From NCBI GenBank assembly GCA_964589825.1, contig CAZPUS010000002.1:62001-126000 (forward strand): DNA of 64,000 nucleotides, written 5' to 3'. The notes under the pieces were generated by a model. The model was given only the letters and a program-made list of their open reading frames with translations. It was not told the DNA's origin and ran no database searches. This DNA is from CAZPUS01 sp964589825. GTDB taxonomy: Bacteria > Fibrobacterota > Chitinivibrionia > Chitinivibrionales > WJKA01. The stretch's first letter is position 1; each line of letters opens with the position of its first letter. Below, in pieces: positions 1 through 10,166 of the stretch. Both the position numbers and the translations under genes were made by a program.

Positions 1-648
1 CTCGCACATTTTTCCGGGGATTCGCTGCTGAAAGACGCGTTCAATAAAGATAAGGATATCCATACACATACGGCATCCGCGATCTACGGGATCGCCCCCG
101 ACAAGGTCGATTCCGAAATGCGGCGACGGGCAAAAACCATTAACTTCGGACTCATGTATGGAATGGGACCTGTCAATTTGTCAAGGCAGCTTCAGATATC
201 GTATCAGCAGGCACAGGAGTTTATAGATACCTACTTTGAACAATTTCCCACTATCAAAGATTTTATTACTACCACCATCGAAGAAACCCGGCGCAGGGGA
301 TACTCGCAAACCCTCCTCGGACGACGGAGGTATTTACCCGAAATCGATTCAAAGAACCGCCGGATACGCGAGGGAGCGGAACGTAACGCGGTGAATACAC
401 CGGTGCAGGGTACTGCTGCAGATATAATAAAAATCGCGATGTGTCGTATACAGGATGAACTGTCAGAAGCCTATCCCCACGTACATATGCTGTTGCAGGT
501 ACATGACGAGCTTATTTTCGAGGTCCCTGCGCAGGAGTCTTCGTCATTCATGAAATGGGTTGAAGCGCATATGAGCAAGGCATATGAGCTCGATGTTCCT
601 CTGAAAGTCGATGTACACTCTGGTGCTAACTGGAGTGATGCGCATTAA
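1..648 (+). CDS. polA: DNA polymerase I, C-terminal part (5' end outside window)
   Basis: Frame 1 is open from the first base to the TAA at 646-648, so 215 residues of a longer protein are visible. They form the fingers and palm of a family A DNA polymerase, which fills gaps during excision repair and Okazaki fragment maturation. Visible residues 1-7 (LAHFSGD) follow the motif A aspartate, which lies upstream of the window. Motif B is RRRAKTINFGLMYG near residues 41-54, with the Phe typical of bacterial enzymes. Motif C is QVHDEL near 166-171, with the catalytic His-Asp-Glu. The 5' nuclease and proofreading domains cannot be judged. The gene converges on the minus-strand TPR gene that ends at 696. 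No clear terminator is seen between them. Confidence 0.97.
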   Translation, partial: LAHFSGDSLLKDAFNKDKDIHTHTASAIYGIAPDKVDSEMRRRAKTINFGLMYGMGPVNLSRQLQISYQQAQEFIDTYFEQFPTIKDFITTTIEETRRRGYSQTLLGRRRYLPEIDSKNRRIREGAERNAVNTPVQGTAADIIKIAMCRIQDELSEAYPHVHMLLQVHDELIFEVPAQESSSFMKWVEAHMSKAYELDVPLKVDVHSGANWSDAH

Positions 649-695
649 AGCAGCCGCTTCTTATGGGCTGAATAGCGCGAGCCGGGGATGACGTA

Positions 696-3600
696 TTACG
701 GGTTATTACCCCTTTCCGAAGATTTCGATTCGTGTGATTCATCCTTTTGGGGTGTCGATCCATTCAACTCGTTGCTGTCACTGGTATCTTGGGAAGGTTG
801 TCCGGATATCAGTGCATTGATGTACTCGATTTTGCTGTGCAGCTCTTCGATTTTTTTCTTTTCCCGGGCGAGTCTCTTTTTAAAATAGTTCTCCTTTGAT
901 TTAAAGGAGCTGATTGCGCGCTGTACCTGGAAGGATGTGTTATATTTTTGTGTGCCCCATCCGCCGTTTAGTGTGACCGAATCGGCGACCGATGCATTTT
1001 GAAGGGTATCGTCAACGGTTGCAGTCGGTGCGGCAACGGTGGTCGTATCTGTTGTGGCCGTATCTGAGACCCCGGCTTTCCCGAGGGCCTGATTTCTTAT
1101 TTTTTGAGCGGCCGTCGGTTTTGATGGCAGTTGATGTGAGGTGTCGAGCATCAAACGGCATGCAAGGGAGAAAGAGGGTGCAGAGGAATCTGAAGATGCG
1201 GCGCGGACTGCAATAAAATTATTGCCTGCACTGAAAAGTGAGGCAATGTCGGTTATGCTGTCGGTAATGCATGAATCAGGCGGTGAGTTAAGCTGTGATA
1301 CGAGTTCACCGTTTACATAAAGGATGCACGTGTCCATAAAGGAGTAGGAAAGGCCCGCATCCATTGGTTTACCCTCCAGTACGAAATCACGACGTGCATA
1401 AAAGTTTCGTTTACCAAAAGATATGGCAGGAGAGGAAAGCGCGGCATATCTGCATTTCCATCGGGATCTCTTTGCCTTTTTCCATCCTCCTGCAGGAATC
1501 GGTTCTGTATTCCAACCCCGCGAGCTGTCGTTTCGGGCTATCCATAATTTGTCTGTAGTAAGCGTGGTTGACAAATAAAAACGCCCGCCGTACATTTCAG
1601 GACTGAGGTGCGCCAGACGCCGTATAATTCTTTTCTGCCAGGGGGAATCGTCCGTACCGTGCTCTTTTGTAAGGGCAAGAGCATCTTCATATGCGAAAAG
1701 TGCATTGTCCTCCATCTGGAATGCAATGTCCTCCAGGTGGAAGATAAGATCCTGGTTCTGGGATTCGGCCGGAAGGGACGTTATGGAATCTTTGGTTTCG
1801 CGGATTTTTTGTGCGAGCGCATCGAAATCATGGGGTATTTTATAATTGATTTCTGAGAACCGGCGCATACAGGGTTGATAACATGAGGCAGAAACCCCTG
1901 CACGTTTGAGTTTTTGGGCGGTAGTAAGAAAATAGTCACGTGCGGTGACTTTGCTGCTGCGTAGTTGATTATGCAGTTGCACCTGGTATTGGAAATATGA
2001 AAGAAGATCTCGTGCAATATTTTGAGGTACCGGTGCTTCATAAATGACGCCAATAGCATTGGTACGTAAAATACCGGCCTGTTCTGCATTGCTGCAAAGA
2101 TGCGTACGGGCAGAATCGACCCATTGAACCTGTTCGGCATTTAATGAATCGAGCTGATTGCTTATTTTAATTGCCTTAAGAAGGGCAGGGAGGGAGTTAT
2201 CGAGAATAGTTGCCGATTCTTTGTATTGCGTGCTCTTGGTTACCGCTTCCTGGACCGGGTCGGATTCTTTTACCGGACGTTGGATGTATGCCCGGGCAAA
2301 TGATTCATACATATGCCCGATGCGGTAAAGCGATTCAAAAAGATGTGCACTCGAATATTTTGCGGTTCGGGTATAGCTTTTTTTCGCCTCTTTGAGCGCA
2401 TCCGACTTTTTGGTGATATTGTCCTTATCATGTTGAATGTCAATTGATTCGAATTCGTCCCGATAGTACTGTGCAATTCTGAATGATGCCCTGGCCGCAT
2501 ATCGGTTGTTTGGTGATACTGCATCCTGTTGCTGCAATTTTTGATTGTACCTCTGTGCCTGCCTGAATAGCGATATTGCTTTTTGTCGATTATCCTTTTC
2601 AGCTTCGATTGTACCGAGCATAAAATACACCTGAACAACGTCGGGACTGTTTCCCGCGCGTCGGATAAAGTTTTTATAAACTTTTTGTGCTTTTTCATAC
2701 ATTTGTGCTTTTATATAAAATTCCCCGGCTTTGAGCAACATCCGGCGCACGTCCTTTTCACCGGGATATTTTTCTGCGTATCGTTCGTTGACCTGTGCCA
2801 TTTTGTCGTATTTACCGAGTTTTTCATAGCAAAAACCGAGGTTGAAAAGTGCATCCTTGCTTTTTTCCGACTTCGGATAACGATCGAGTATCCGATTGTA
2901 CGCATCGGCAGCGCGCTTGAAGTCCTTTGCCTCCTCATAGTCAAGCGCTGCGTTGAAGAGTGCATTCGGCGCGAGTTTTGACTGCGGCCATGTTTCTACA
3001 AGCGAGAGGTATTTACCGGCCGCGTCTTTCCACTCATTTCGTTTTTCGTATGATTCGGCATGGGCAAATGTCGCGGCATCCGCGTACTCACTTTCGGGAA
3101 ATTTCGTGTAAAGCCTCGAAAAACCGTCTCCCGCTTCTTTGAATTTTCCGGCATCGAACAATACCTGGGAGTATTCGAACAGCGCCTGCGTAAGCAGCAT
3201 GCGGCTTTTTTTACGGACAGGGCCAGCGGTGGCCTCCGTGTATACTTTTTCACAAATGGAGATTGTTTTAGGCAGATTATCCTGTTTGTAATAGCACTGG
3301 GCCAGAAGCACATATGCAGAGTAAAAGTTGGAATCACGGGCGGTGGTCGATATGATGCTTCTATATGTACGGGCTGCATTGGCATACATACTGCGATTAT
3401 AATAAATCGAACCTGCAATAAATTGTACATCGATGCGTTTTTGGGTACGTGGAAAAAGTGTCACATAGTTTTTTGTCGCTTCGAGTAGTGCAAGGGCGCC
3501 GGAATCAAGTTTTCCTTCCTGCACTGTTGAATCCGGTATTTGTAAATTTTGCAGTGCAGCGATAGCATTCATTGCAGCTTTTTTTCTTTTTGGTTTGGGA

Positions 3601-6560
3601 GCGAGACTATCCTGGCTGTAGATTATGTAATTGGTACTTGCGTTTTGAAACTCGTGAAGGTGGTTATCCTGAATTATCGCGATATTCCAGCGTGCATCGA
3701 GTGAATGCACTGTATGAGGATAATGGGACACGATACGCGAGTAATGCCCGATGGTTTTGCGAAACAAAGATGTATCTTTTGATTCTTTTGCCTTTTTGTA
3801 AAGACGATCCGCAAGATAAAAACCGTTCGCTACTACCTGGGAGTCCGTTTTTGCCACGATTCCGGAATCGATTGAAATATTGCGTTGGCGCCAGTCGGAA
3901 CCGGTACGGTAGTGCGAAAAGAAAGCTCTTCGCAGATCCATTGACTTGCGGGTATTACCCATGCGTTGGTTAAGGCTTATAAGCTTACTCATGGCATGCG
4001 GTGCATACCTGCAGAGTGGATATTCTTTTAAAAGCCGTTCATAGACCCGTATTGCCATAGGAAAGTCGTGGATCTCCTCTCTGAGTTTACCAATGCGGGA
4101 GAGTACACGTCCGGCGTAATCCCTGTTACCGATAAGTTTGAGAAACGAGATTGCTTTTTCGATTTCATTCTGTTCATCAAAGCTGATAGCGATATAATCG
4201 ATCGCCTCTTCTCGAAGAAGCGGATTTTCAGTTTTCCCTTTATTCTTTCTGGTAACACTGAAGTCCAGATTGACTTTTTCGATCAGGTACTTGAACGTGG
4301 AAATTGCTTTATCGTATTCATCTTTCATATAATAGGTCCATCCAAGCATATAGACCGCGGTAATGAATTTTGGATGATCGGGCCAGGCAACGGCACGGAT
4401 AAAAGCCTCCTTGGCCAGCTCGTATCCCTTGCCTCCATCTATCTTAGGATGATCGAAATAGTATTGCCCCAGACGGATATTGGTTTCAACATAATAACTG
4501 CTTTTGGGATAATTCTCTATAAGATACGTAAAGCTGCGGGCGGCCTGTGCGTATCTCTCTTCTTTCTGCTGTGCGAGAGCTTTAAAAAAACAGGCATCAT
4601 CCGCGCGATCGTGCTGTGGATGGGTGTGGATTATTTCATCGTAGGTTGCAATCACGTTATCCATGTCATAGGTGGGAAATTCGAGTTGGCGTTGTGATGC
4701 CCCCTGGGCGAGTTTCTTTTCGTATGTATTCATTTTTGTGCTGAATTCAGCCTCCGCCTGATCATAAAAAAGCTCGGCCTGACGAAACAGCAGCTCAGCA
4801 TTGTACGAAGTGCGGGGATAAAAATCGAGTACATTATTGGTTATGGCGATAAGCGTTTTTCGCATGGTGTCTATCGATTTGACAATGGTATCCCGATATG
4901 CATCGCTGTAGTGTACTTCCGGATTTTTTGTAGTTGATGCGGTCGTTGTCGTATCCTGCCGGGCAAGATGCGCGTTTATTTCTTTGAGCTGTTGCTTCAG
5001 ATCCTGATATCTGAGAAACGCCCAGTCGATATACTGAATGCTTTTTTCTTCACTTCTCAGAATCGCGGAATTGTTGCTCTCTGCGTATTGATTTTGTAAT
5101 GCATTACGGGTACGCAGAATCTCGGATAAACGGCTTGAGGCATATTTTTTTTCTTGCATAAGTGAATCGTATAAGCTGCTGGTTTCCGATCCGGAATCGC
5201 CCTTGATATCAGAAAGCAGATGCTGTAACGTATCTATACTGTCACGATACATGCGAATAGAAGTTTTAAGTTCGGTAAGATATTTCTGCATTGCGATTAC
5301 CGGCATGATACTTTGTCCCGTATCATCTCTGAATTCCCGTAGCAGGGAAACAGAATAGCTTTTCAGCTGACGGATTTGTTTAATATTCTTATCTGCGGTG
5401 CGCAAAAGAGAGCTGTCACCTTCGGCTTCAGCATTGTTACGGATCCTGTTCCATTCGCTGATAAGCTCGATATTTTTTCTAATTTCCTGGTAAAGGTTGA
5501 CGCGGATACCTTCGCGTCGTATCGCGGTATTGACAGTGGCAGCCAGTCTGTATGCCTCGGACTGAAAGCCTTCTGAGCGGTATATTTTTTCCAGTTCCGA
5601 CGCATAGTCAAAATAAAGAGGTGCGGTAAATGAATGGGCTTCTATATACGATTCCGCAATTTTTTTTGCCTCGGCGATGTTGCCCTGTGATTTTAAACAA
5701 CGCATGAGCTGCAGTTGTACGTGCTGATAATCCGTATATGAAGAGGGGATTTTTTCGTAGTAAGTGAGTGCCGGTTCGGTTTTTTCCTGTTCATAGTAGA
5801 TATTGCCGATCAGATGCAGCGCAGCTTGTTTCATAGGGGCGTCACTGCTATGCTCTCTTATATAGTTGAGGGTGATAATCGCCTGATCGTGGTTGTCTAA
5901 CGACATATTGCACAGTGCCTTGAGAAACAGCGACTGAGATGCGCGTTGAGAGGTGGAGGGTATACGGGTAAGTATATCGATCGCGCGTGTGTAGTTACCA
6001 CGATGATAGTGAAACTTTGCGAGGATGTAATGAGCTGAATTGATAAGAGGGTGATCCGCAAATTCGTTTGCAAAACGTGAATGAATGCTCTGTGCGGTTT
6101 CGAACTCGTTGTGACGATAGGCAGTCTGAAGAAGACGCAATAGTGCGGCCGGTTTATACCTTGGTTCTGTGAATGTATCCGCAACGGTACGATACATACG
6201 GATCGCTCTGGAAGAAATATGAAGCTGCCGGTAGCACTCCCCCAGCATCAGAGTGAAAAGGCTTCTTCCGTTGCCTGGTATATTGTACTGCAGATATTTC
6301 CTGAGGATATCCGATGTCTGCTGGTATTTCCCCTGATCGTAGAGTGTAAACGCACGTTGCATTTTTTGTTGCGTAATAACCGAATCCCGGAGTGCGATGA
6401 CCTGTTTTTCATCGATTGATTCTTCGAGTACCCATTTCAGGTTTCCTGATGGTGCAGAAGCCACCGCAGTGCAGGCCAATAATGCCGTGTATATGACGGC
6501 ACACCGTATTACAGGCGTACAGAGTGTAATGAGACAATAGTGTAGTTGTGTGAAGTTCAT
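696..6560 (-). CDS. Giant exported TPR-repeat protein (1954 aa) with C-terminal jelly-roll-like domain
   Basis: The protein opens with a hydrophobic Sec-type signal ending around ACTAVASA, residues 29-36. Most of the rest is tetratricopeptide-like helical repeats, recognisable by recurrent A-x-x-x-Y, YP-x-S and A-x-F-x-x-A patterns. Around residues 380-620 the sequence is more coiled-coil-like. Roughly residues 1640-1800 read as a beta-rich jelly roll resembling galactose-binding domains of glycosidases (YVNGELV, then FSAGNNFIAVRA), followed by a low-complexity Thr/Ala stretch and a Lys/Glu coiled coil near the end. The role is not recognised. An envelope scaffold is plausible because TPR arrays bind proteins. 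It starts 19 bases after the stop of the SUMF1-domain gene on the same strand, so it is probably the third gene of an operon. No strong ribosome site precedes the ATG. Confidence 0.85.
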   Translation of the reverse strand: MNFTQLHYCLITLCTPVIRCAVIYTALLACTAVASAPSGNLKWVLEESIDEKQVIALRDSVITQQKMQRAFTLYDQGKYQQTSDILRKYLQYNIPGNGRSLFTLMLGECYRQLHISSRAIRMYRTVADTFTEPRYKPAALLRLLQTAYRHNEFETAQSIHSRFANEFADHPLINSAHYILAKFHYHRGNYTRAIDILTRIPSTSQRASQSLFLKALCNMSLDNHDQAIITLNYIREHSSDAPMKQAALHLIGNIYYEQEKTEPALTYYEKIPSSYTDYQHVQLQLMRCLKSQGNIAEAKKIAESYIEAHSFTAPLYFDYASELEKIYRSEGFQSEAYRLAATVNTAIRREGIRVNLYQEIRKNIELISEWNRIRNNAEAEGDSSLLRTADKNIKQIRQLKSYSVSLLREFRDDTGQSIMPVIAMQKYLTELKTSIRMYRDSIDTLQHLLSDIKGDSGSETSSLYDSLMQEKKYASSRLSEILRTRNALQNQYAESNNSAILRSEEKSIQYIDWAFLRYQDLKQQLKEINAHLARQDTTTTASTTKNPEVHYSDAYRDTIVKSIDTMRKTLIAITNNVLDFYPRTSYNAELLFRQAELFYDQAEAEFSTKMNTYEKKLAQGASQRQLEFPTYDMDNVIATYDEIIHTHPQHDRADDACFFKALAQQKEERYAQAARSFTYLIENYPKSSYYVETNIRLGQYYFDHPKIDGGKGYELAKEAFIRAVAWPDHPKFITAVYMLGWTYYMKDEYDKAISTFKYLIEKVNLDFSVTRKNKGKTENPLLREEAIDYIAISFDEQNEIEKAISFLKLIGNRDYAGRVLSRIGKLREEIHDFPMAIRVYERLLKEYPLCRYAPHAMSKLISLNQRMGNTRKSMDLRRAFFSHYRTGSDWRQRNISIDSGIVAKTDSQVVANGFYLADRLYKKAKESKDTSLFRKTIGHYSRIVSHYPHTVHSLDARWNIAIIQDNHLHEFQNASTNYIIYSQDSLAPKPKRKKAAMNAIAALQNLQIPDSTVQEGKLDSGALALLEATKNYVTLFPRTQKRIDVQFIAGSIYYNRSMYANAARTYRSIISTTARDSNFYSAYVLLAQCYYKQDNLPKTISICEKVYTEATAGPVRKKSRMLLTQALFEYSQVLFDAGKFKEAGDGFSRLYTKFPESEYADAATFAHAESYEKRNEWKDAAGKYLSLVETWPQSKLAPNALFNAALDYEEAKDFKRAADAYNRILDRYPKSEKSKDALFNLGFCYEKLGKYDKMAQVNERYAEKYPGEKDVRRMLLKAGEFYIKAQMYEKAQKVYKNFIRRAGNSPDVVQVYFMLGTIEAEKDNRQKAISLFRQAQRYNQKLQQQDAVSPNNRYAARASFRIAQYYRDEFESIDIQHDKDNITKKSDALKEAKKSYTRTAKYSSAHLFESLYRIGHMYESFARAYIQRPVKESDPVQEAVTKSTQYKESATILDNSLPALLKAIKISNQLDSLNAEQVQWVDSARTHLCSNAEQAGILRTNAIGVIYEAPVPQNIARDLLSYFQYQVQLHNQLRSSKVTARDYFLTTAQKLKRAGVSASCYQPCMRRFSEINYKIPHDFDALAQKIRETKDSITSLPAESQNQDLIFHLEDIAFQMEDNALFAYEDALALTKEHGTDDSPWQKRIIRRLAHLSPEMYGGRFYLSTTLTTDKLWIARNDSSRGWNTEPIPAGGWKKAKRSRWKCRYAALSSPAISFGKRNFYARRDFVLEGKPMDAGLSYSFMDTCILYVNGELVSQLNSPPDSCITDSITDIASLFSAGNNFIAVRAASSDSSAPSFSLACRLMLDTSHQLPSKPTAAQKIRNQALGKAGVSDTATTDTTTVAAPTATVDDTLQNASVADSVTLNGGWGTQKYNTSFQVQRAISSFKSKENYFKKRLAREKKKIEELHSKIEYINALISGQPSQDTSDSNELNGSTPQKDESHESKSSERGNNP

Positions 6561-6579
6561 ATACCGTAGTTTCCGTCAT

Positions 6580-9500
6580 TTACTTGCAGCAACGAAAGCC
6601 GATCTCTTTTCCTGTAGTACTCATGTTTTCCGGTGTGCGTTGTCTGCAACCCGCACGTCTCCCCGACATGTAACTGCCTCCCATGGTTGCCGATATATTC
6701 CCTTCGACTGTATTTACCCATTCGCGAACATTACCGACCATGTCATATACTCCGAAATCGCTTCTGCAGGAAGAAGATGCCGAGGAGGCAGTCGTCTTTT
6801 TTCCGTCTACTGTACAGTTGTTTTTTTGGAAGGTTTGGCCGTACGAATACAGCGCCCGTTGTCTGCCGGTACAGGCATAGTTCCATTCTTCAGGCGTACA
6901 GAGGCGTTTCCCGACCTGTTCGCACCGCATTCGTGCTTCAAACCATGTAATGCCGTGAGTGGGTTCTTTCCCTGTGGTATTCGGCCATTCGTATTTGTCT
7001 ATACAGTATGCATCACCGTTTACAGGTGCAACGTAGACCATTCCTTTTGGACATCTGCCGCGTACAAATACTTCCTGCCGGGTATGTTCGATGTTGCCCT
7101 GCGGGTCTCTTACGATGAGGGTCGGTGCGTAAATACCGCCTTCTGTATACCGATGCGACGCACGGGGTGAAGCGCTGAAACTGGTGGTGTCTTCTCCGTT
7201 TCCGGTAAAATCCCAGCAGTATCGCAGCTGTGATGACGACGATTCATTGTCCCGGCTTTCGGAGGCATCGAAAACCGTGGGAATATTCACTGAGGGGCTA
7301 TCGGTAACCACAGAGAAACGAGCGACAGGGGGAAGGTCGATATGGTAGATAAAAGTATCAAGCGCACCGCGCATTCCGCTCTGGTCAACCGAGAATGCAA
7401 TAATAGTATCAGAAGAGGATAGTGGGATCGGTTTGGTGTATAATGTTGAATCGGTGGTGGGTACATGTCCGTGCCTGGCGTAGAAAATGCGGGAGCCTTC
7501 CAGCAGCGCACTCAGACGAATGGTAAGTGCTTTATTGTATACAATGTCATTTCCGGATGGAAGATTTGCTTCCGGTGCGGGTTTGGAGAGGTTGATATGA
7601 TGTGTTTTGGTAAAATTTCCTGCCGCGTCCTCCGCAAGGAACGTAAGGTGAGGTGAATCCCCTCTGTCAACACGGATGCGGGCCTTTGATGTCAGGAATT
7701 TATTTCCCGCTATTTTCATTGAAGGACTGTGCAAGGGGTTACTGCGGGTGAGGGTATAGTAGATGCTCGCATTTTCGTTGCATGCGATGGTCACTATAGC
7801 GGTATCATCGCGTCCTTTTTCAAGTGAGAGTGTAGGAATCGGCGGGCTAAGATCGAGCACATATTTATTCTGGCGAATCGGACTCCTGGAACCCTCAGGA
7901 GTTAATGCATAGTATTCGAGCGTATGTAAACCTTTTTCCTCGAGCCGTATCGAATCGCGGTAACGAGTAAATAATGAGTCGGGGAGCAGTCTCCAGAAAA
8001 CCTTGGTTCCGTGTTTTTTACGGAACCCGATGCTTATTCGTGTATTGTAAAGCCCTCCCTTGGGTTTTGCGGCGACAATGGGGTTAGCGACTTCGTCTAT
8101 GTCGCGTATTTTAGTGGCATTACCAACTGAATCGAGCGCGAACCAGTGAATGACCTGCCCCGGTTTTACAGTAAAGGGTTCGGTATAACGTGGAGAACGG
8201 CGAGACACTTTGCTTTGTCCCAGTGCATAATGGATTGTGGCATCCGGTTCCGAAAAAAAGGTTATTCGGTACTGGCTCGTAGCCATATCCTGCATTATTT
8301 CAAATCGTACTTTGGGAGGTTTGGTATCCACTGTATAGCGGTGCTGTTTGACTTCGCTCAGATTGCCTGCAATATCCTTTCCCATGAAACTTAAAATGGT
8401 AGCTCCTTCTTTTGATATTCTGAGAGAGTCTTTATACAGCGAAGAGGTCGTATCAGGAACCGACCCGTCAGTGGTGTAAAAAATATGCGCGCGCTCATTG
8501 CTGCGCAATCGAATGACAACCGGTTTGGTATAGGTTCGGGGTGCGGGTAAAATAGTGATGATTGGGGGGGTATGATCGTACTGTTTTGTTATCTTTTTTG
8601 TTTTTGATCGGTTCCCCGCCTTATCAAGGGCCCAGGCCCTGATGCGCCATTTACCCCGTTTTTCAAGGGCAATTGGTTCGTTATACAATAGGCTGTCTTT
8701 TGCTATATCGAGAAAATCGGTGATTGAATAGGAAATTCGGGCCGGCTCTCGTGTTTGGATGTGTATCTTGTCGAATCGTCTACCTTCATCGAGAGAAAAA
8801 TGAATACGTGGCGCCAGTGTATCCACTGTATACGAGCGGGTTACCATGTCCGATGCGATACTGTCTGTTGTCTGTGCATAACATCGCAGTGTCGATGTGC
8901 CGTAAGGAAGAATAACCGGTTTTGTATAACGTTGAAACCATGCTTTTGGGGTCATGGGATCGAACGAATAGAACAGGGTTAGTTCCGGCGGGGTTGCGGA
9001 TATGGTGACTGTCTGATGTGTGTTGTAGATGCCCTCGGGCGGAGAAAATGAAAATTCGATATCCGGGATACCTATCAGGTATCGTATATGCACAGGTTTA
9101 GATTTATTCCCTGCACGGTCTTTGGCTGCGATAAACGCGTCAAGAGAATCCGAAATGCGTATGGTATCCGTATCCATCTTCGTAAACGGGCCTGATTTTC
9201 CGGGAGAAAAAAACAGCATTACTTTTTCCGAGGGGTTTATGCGTACCGTCACCGGGTCCTTGTAACGACGGGGTGGAGGGGCGAAGCTGAGCGACGGGGC
9301 GGTTTTATCGAGTATATACTGTACGGAATCGAGGGCGGTGGTATTGCCGAAGTCATCTTCGGCTTTATAGTAAAGGGTGTGTGTTCCGGGGGTGGATACG
9401 GTAACTGGCCTGGAGTAGCGTTGCATTGAATCCTTTGAATTGATCGAATACTCGATACGTGCATGCTCATTTGCGGAGAAGGTGATGTGGAACACACTGT

Positions 9501-10152
9501 TATGGTATTGCGGTTTCGGTTCAACACGTATCTCGGGCGCAGTGGTATCCATCCAGCGGGGAACGATGGAATCCTGCACAATGTCTGTTGCAGAGGAGGT
9601 GTCGTTCACATAATGAATGCGGCGCGGTGTGGATGCGTTACCTGCTCTGTCTGTCGCTCTGACCCACCCGGAAAGAGAATTTTTTACTTTGAGTGTATCA
9701 GAGGGGAGGGGACGGTATCGGGCCGAGGCGCCGGATGCGTAATAAAAGGTACAGGGTTCATTGCATTCAATGTGTACAATGTCAAGTGAATCGTAGGATC
9801 CCGGGGGAGGCATGAGTCTGATTTCGGGCGCAGTGGTATCGTATACAAAACGTGCTGAATCTGTCGTACTCCGTTCTCCTTTAAAACGGACATATATCAT
9901 ATACTCACCGGGCTTGTCGATTGCGAGTGGACGTGTGTATTCAGTGAACTCGAGCCGATGGTTTATGCGGTATTCGATCATGCGCGCTGCGGATGAGGAG
10001 AGACGTACATACAGCGCTGATGAATGATACCGTTTTGCCGGTGAGATTATTATTTCGGCTGAATCCCCTTCGTTATCCGATGGATGCGCTGCATGTACGT
10101 GCAATGCCGTCAGGATACAGGCGAGTAATATGAAAACTGTTGTTTTTTTCAT
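6580..10152 (-). CDS. Exported protein: about ten Ig/chitobiase-C-like repeats, PKD domain, C-terminal SUMF1 (FGE-fold) domain
   Basis: The 1190-residue protein has a signal peptide (MKKTTVFILLACILTALHVHA). About ten repeats of roughly 85 residues follow, each of the CHB_HEX_C/Big-like type: TAPxI, an IxYT(T/I) strand, a Y-x-P turn and a D-x-A-GN turn. A PKD domain (VFDASESRD, then CWDFTGNGED) lies near 900-1010. The last 170 residues are a Cys-rich SUMF1/formylglycine-generating-enzyme fold (GMVYV, EEWNYAC, GNVREWV, GGSYM, IGFRCCK). The Cys pair used by true FGEs is not conserved: GGSYMSGRRAGC has Ser at the first site and Gly at the second, with one Cys shifted by a residue. A binding or structural role is therefore more likely than sulfatase maturation. 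It lies 14 bases after the 710-residue TPR gene and 19 before the giant TPR gene. Confidence 0.85.
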   Translation of the reverse strand: MKKTTVFILLACILTALHVHAAHPSDNEGDSAEIIISPAKRYHSSALYVRLSSSAARMIEYRINHRLEFTEYTRPLAIDKPGEYMIYVRFKGERSTTDSARFVYDTTAPEIRLMPPPGSYDSLDIVHIECNEPCTFYYASGASARYRPLPSDTLKVKNSLSGWVRATDRAGNASTPRRIHYVNDTSSATDIVQDSIVPRWMDTTAPEIRVEPKPQYHNSVFHITFSANEHARIEYSINSKDSMQRYSRPVTVSTPGTHTLYYKAEDDFGNTTALDSVQYILDKTAPSLSFAPPPRRYKDPVTVRINPSEKVMLFFSPGKSGPFTKMDTDTIRISDSLDAFIAAKDRAGNKSKPVHIRYLIGIPDIEFSFSPPEGIYNTHQTVTISATPPELTLFYSFDPMTPKAWFQRYTKPVILPYGTSTLRCYAQTTDSIASDMVTRSYTVDTLAPRIHFSLDEGRRFDKIHIQTREPARISYSITDFLDIAKDSLLYNEPIALEKRGKWRIRAWALDKAGNRSKTKKITKQYDHTPPIITILPAPRTYTKPVVIRLRSNERAHIFYTTDGSVPDTTSSLYKDSLRISKEGATILSFMGKDIAGNLSEVKQHRYTVDTKPPKVRFEIMQDMATSQYRITFFSEPDATIHYALGQSKVSRRSPRYTEPFTVKPGQVIHWFALDSVGNATKIRDIDEVANPIVAAKPKGGLYNTRISIGFRKKHGTKVFWRLLPDSLFTRYRDSIRLEEKGLHTLEYYALTPEGSRSPIRQNKYVLDLSPPIPTLSLEKGRDDTAIVTIACNENASIYYTLTRSNPLHSPSMKIAGNKFLTSKARIRVDRGDSPHLTFLAEDAAGNFTKTHHINLSKPAPEANLPSGNDIVYNKALTIRLSALLEGSRIFYARHGHVPTTDSTLYTKPIPLSSSDTIIAFSVDQSGMRGALDTFIYHIDLPPVARFSVVTDSPSVNIPTVFDASESRDNESSSSQLRYCWDFTGNGEDTTSFSASPRASHRYTEGGIYAPTLIVRDPQGNIEHTRQEVFVRGRCPKGMVYVAPVNGDAYCIDKYEWPNTTGKEPTHGITWFEARMRCEQVGKRLCTPEEWNYACTGRQRALYSYGQTFQKNNCTVDGKKTTASSASSSCRSDFGVYDMVGNVREWVNTVEGNISATMGGSYMSGRRAGCRQRTPENMSTTGKEIGFRCCK

Positions 10153-10166
10153 TTTTATCTGCGGTA

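Noticed and set aside
4068..4697. 209-codon plus-strand frame inside the giant TPR gene
   Set aside because: It is antisense to clear TPR sequence and has no ribosome site.
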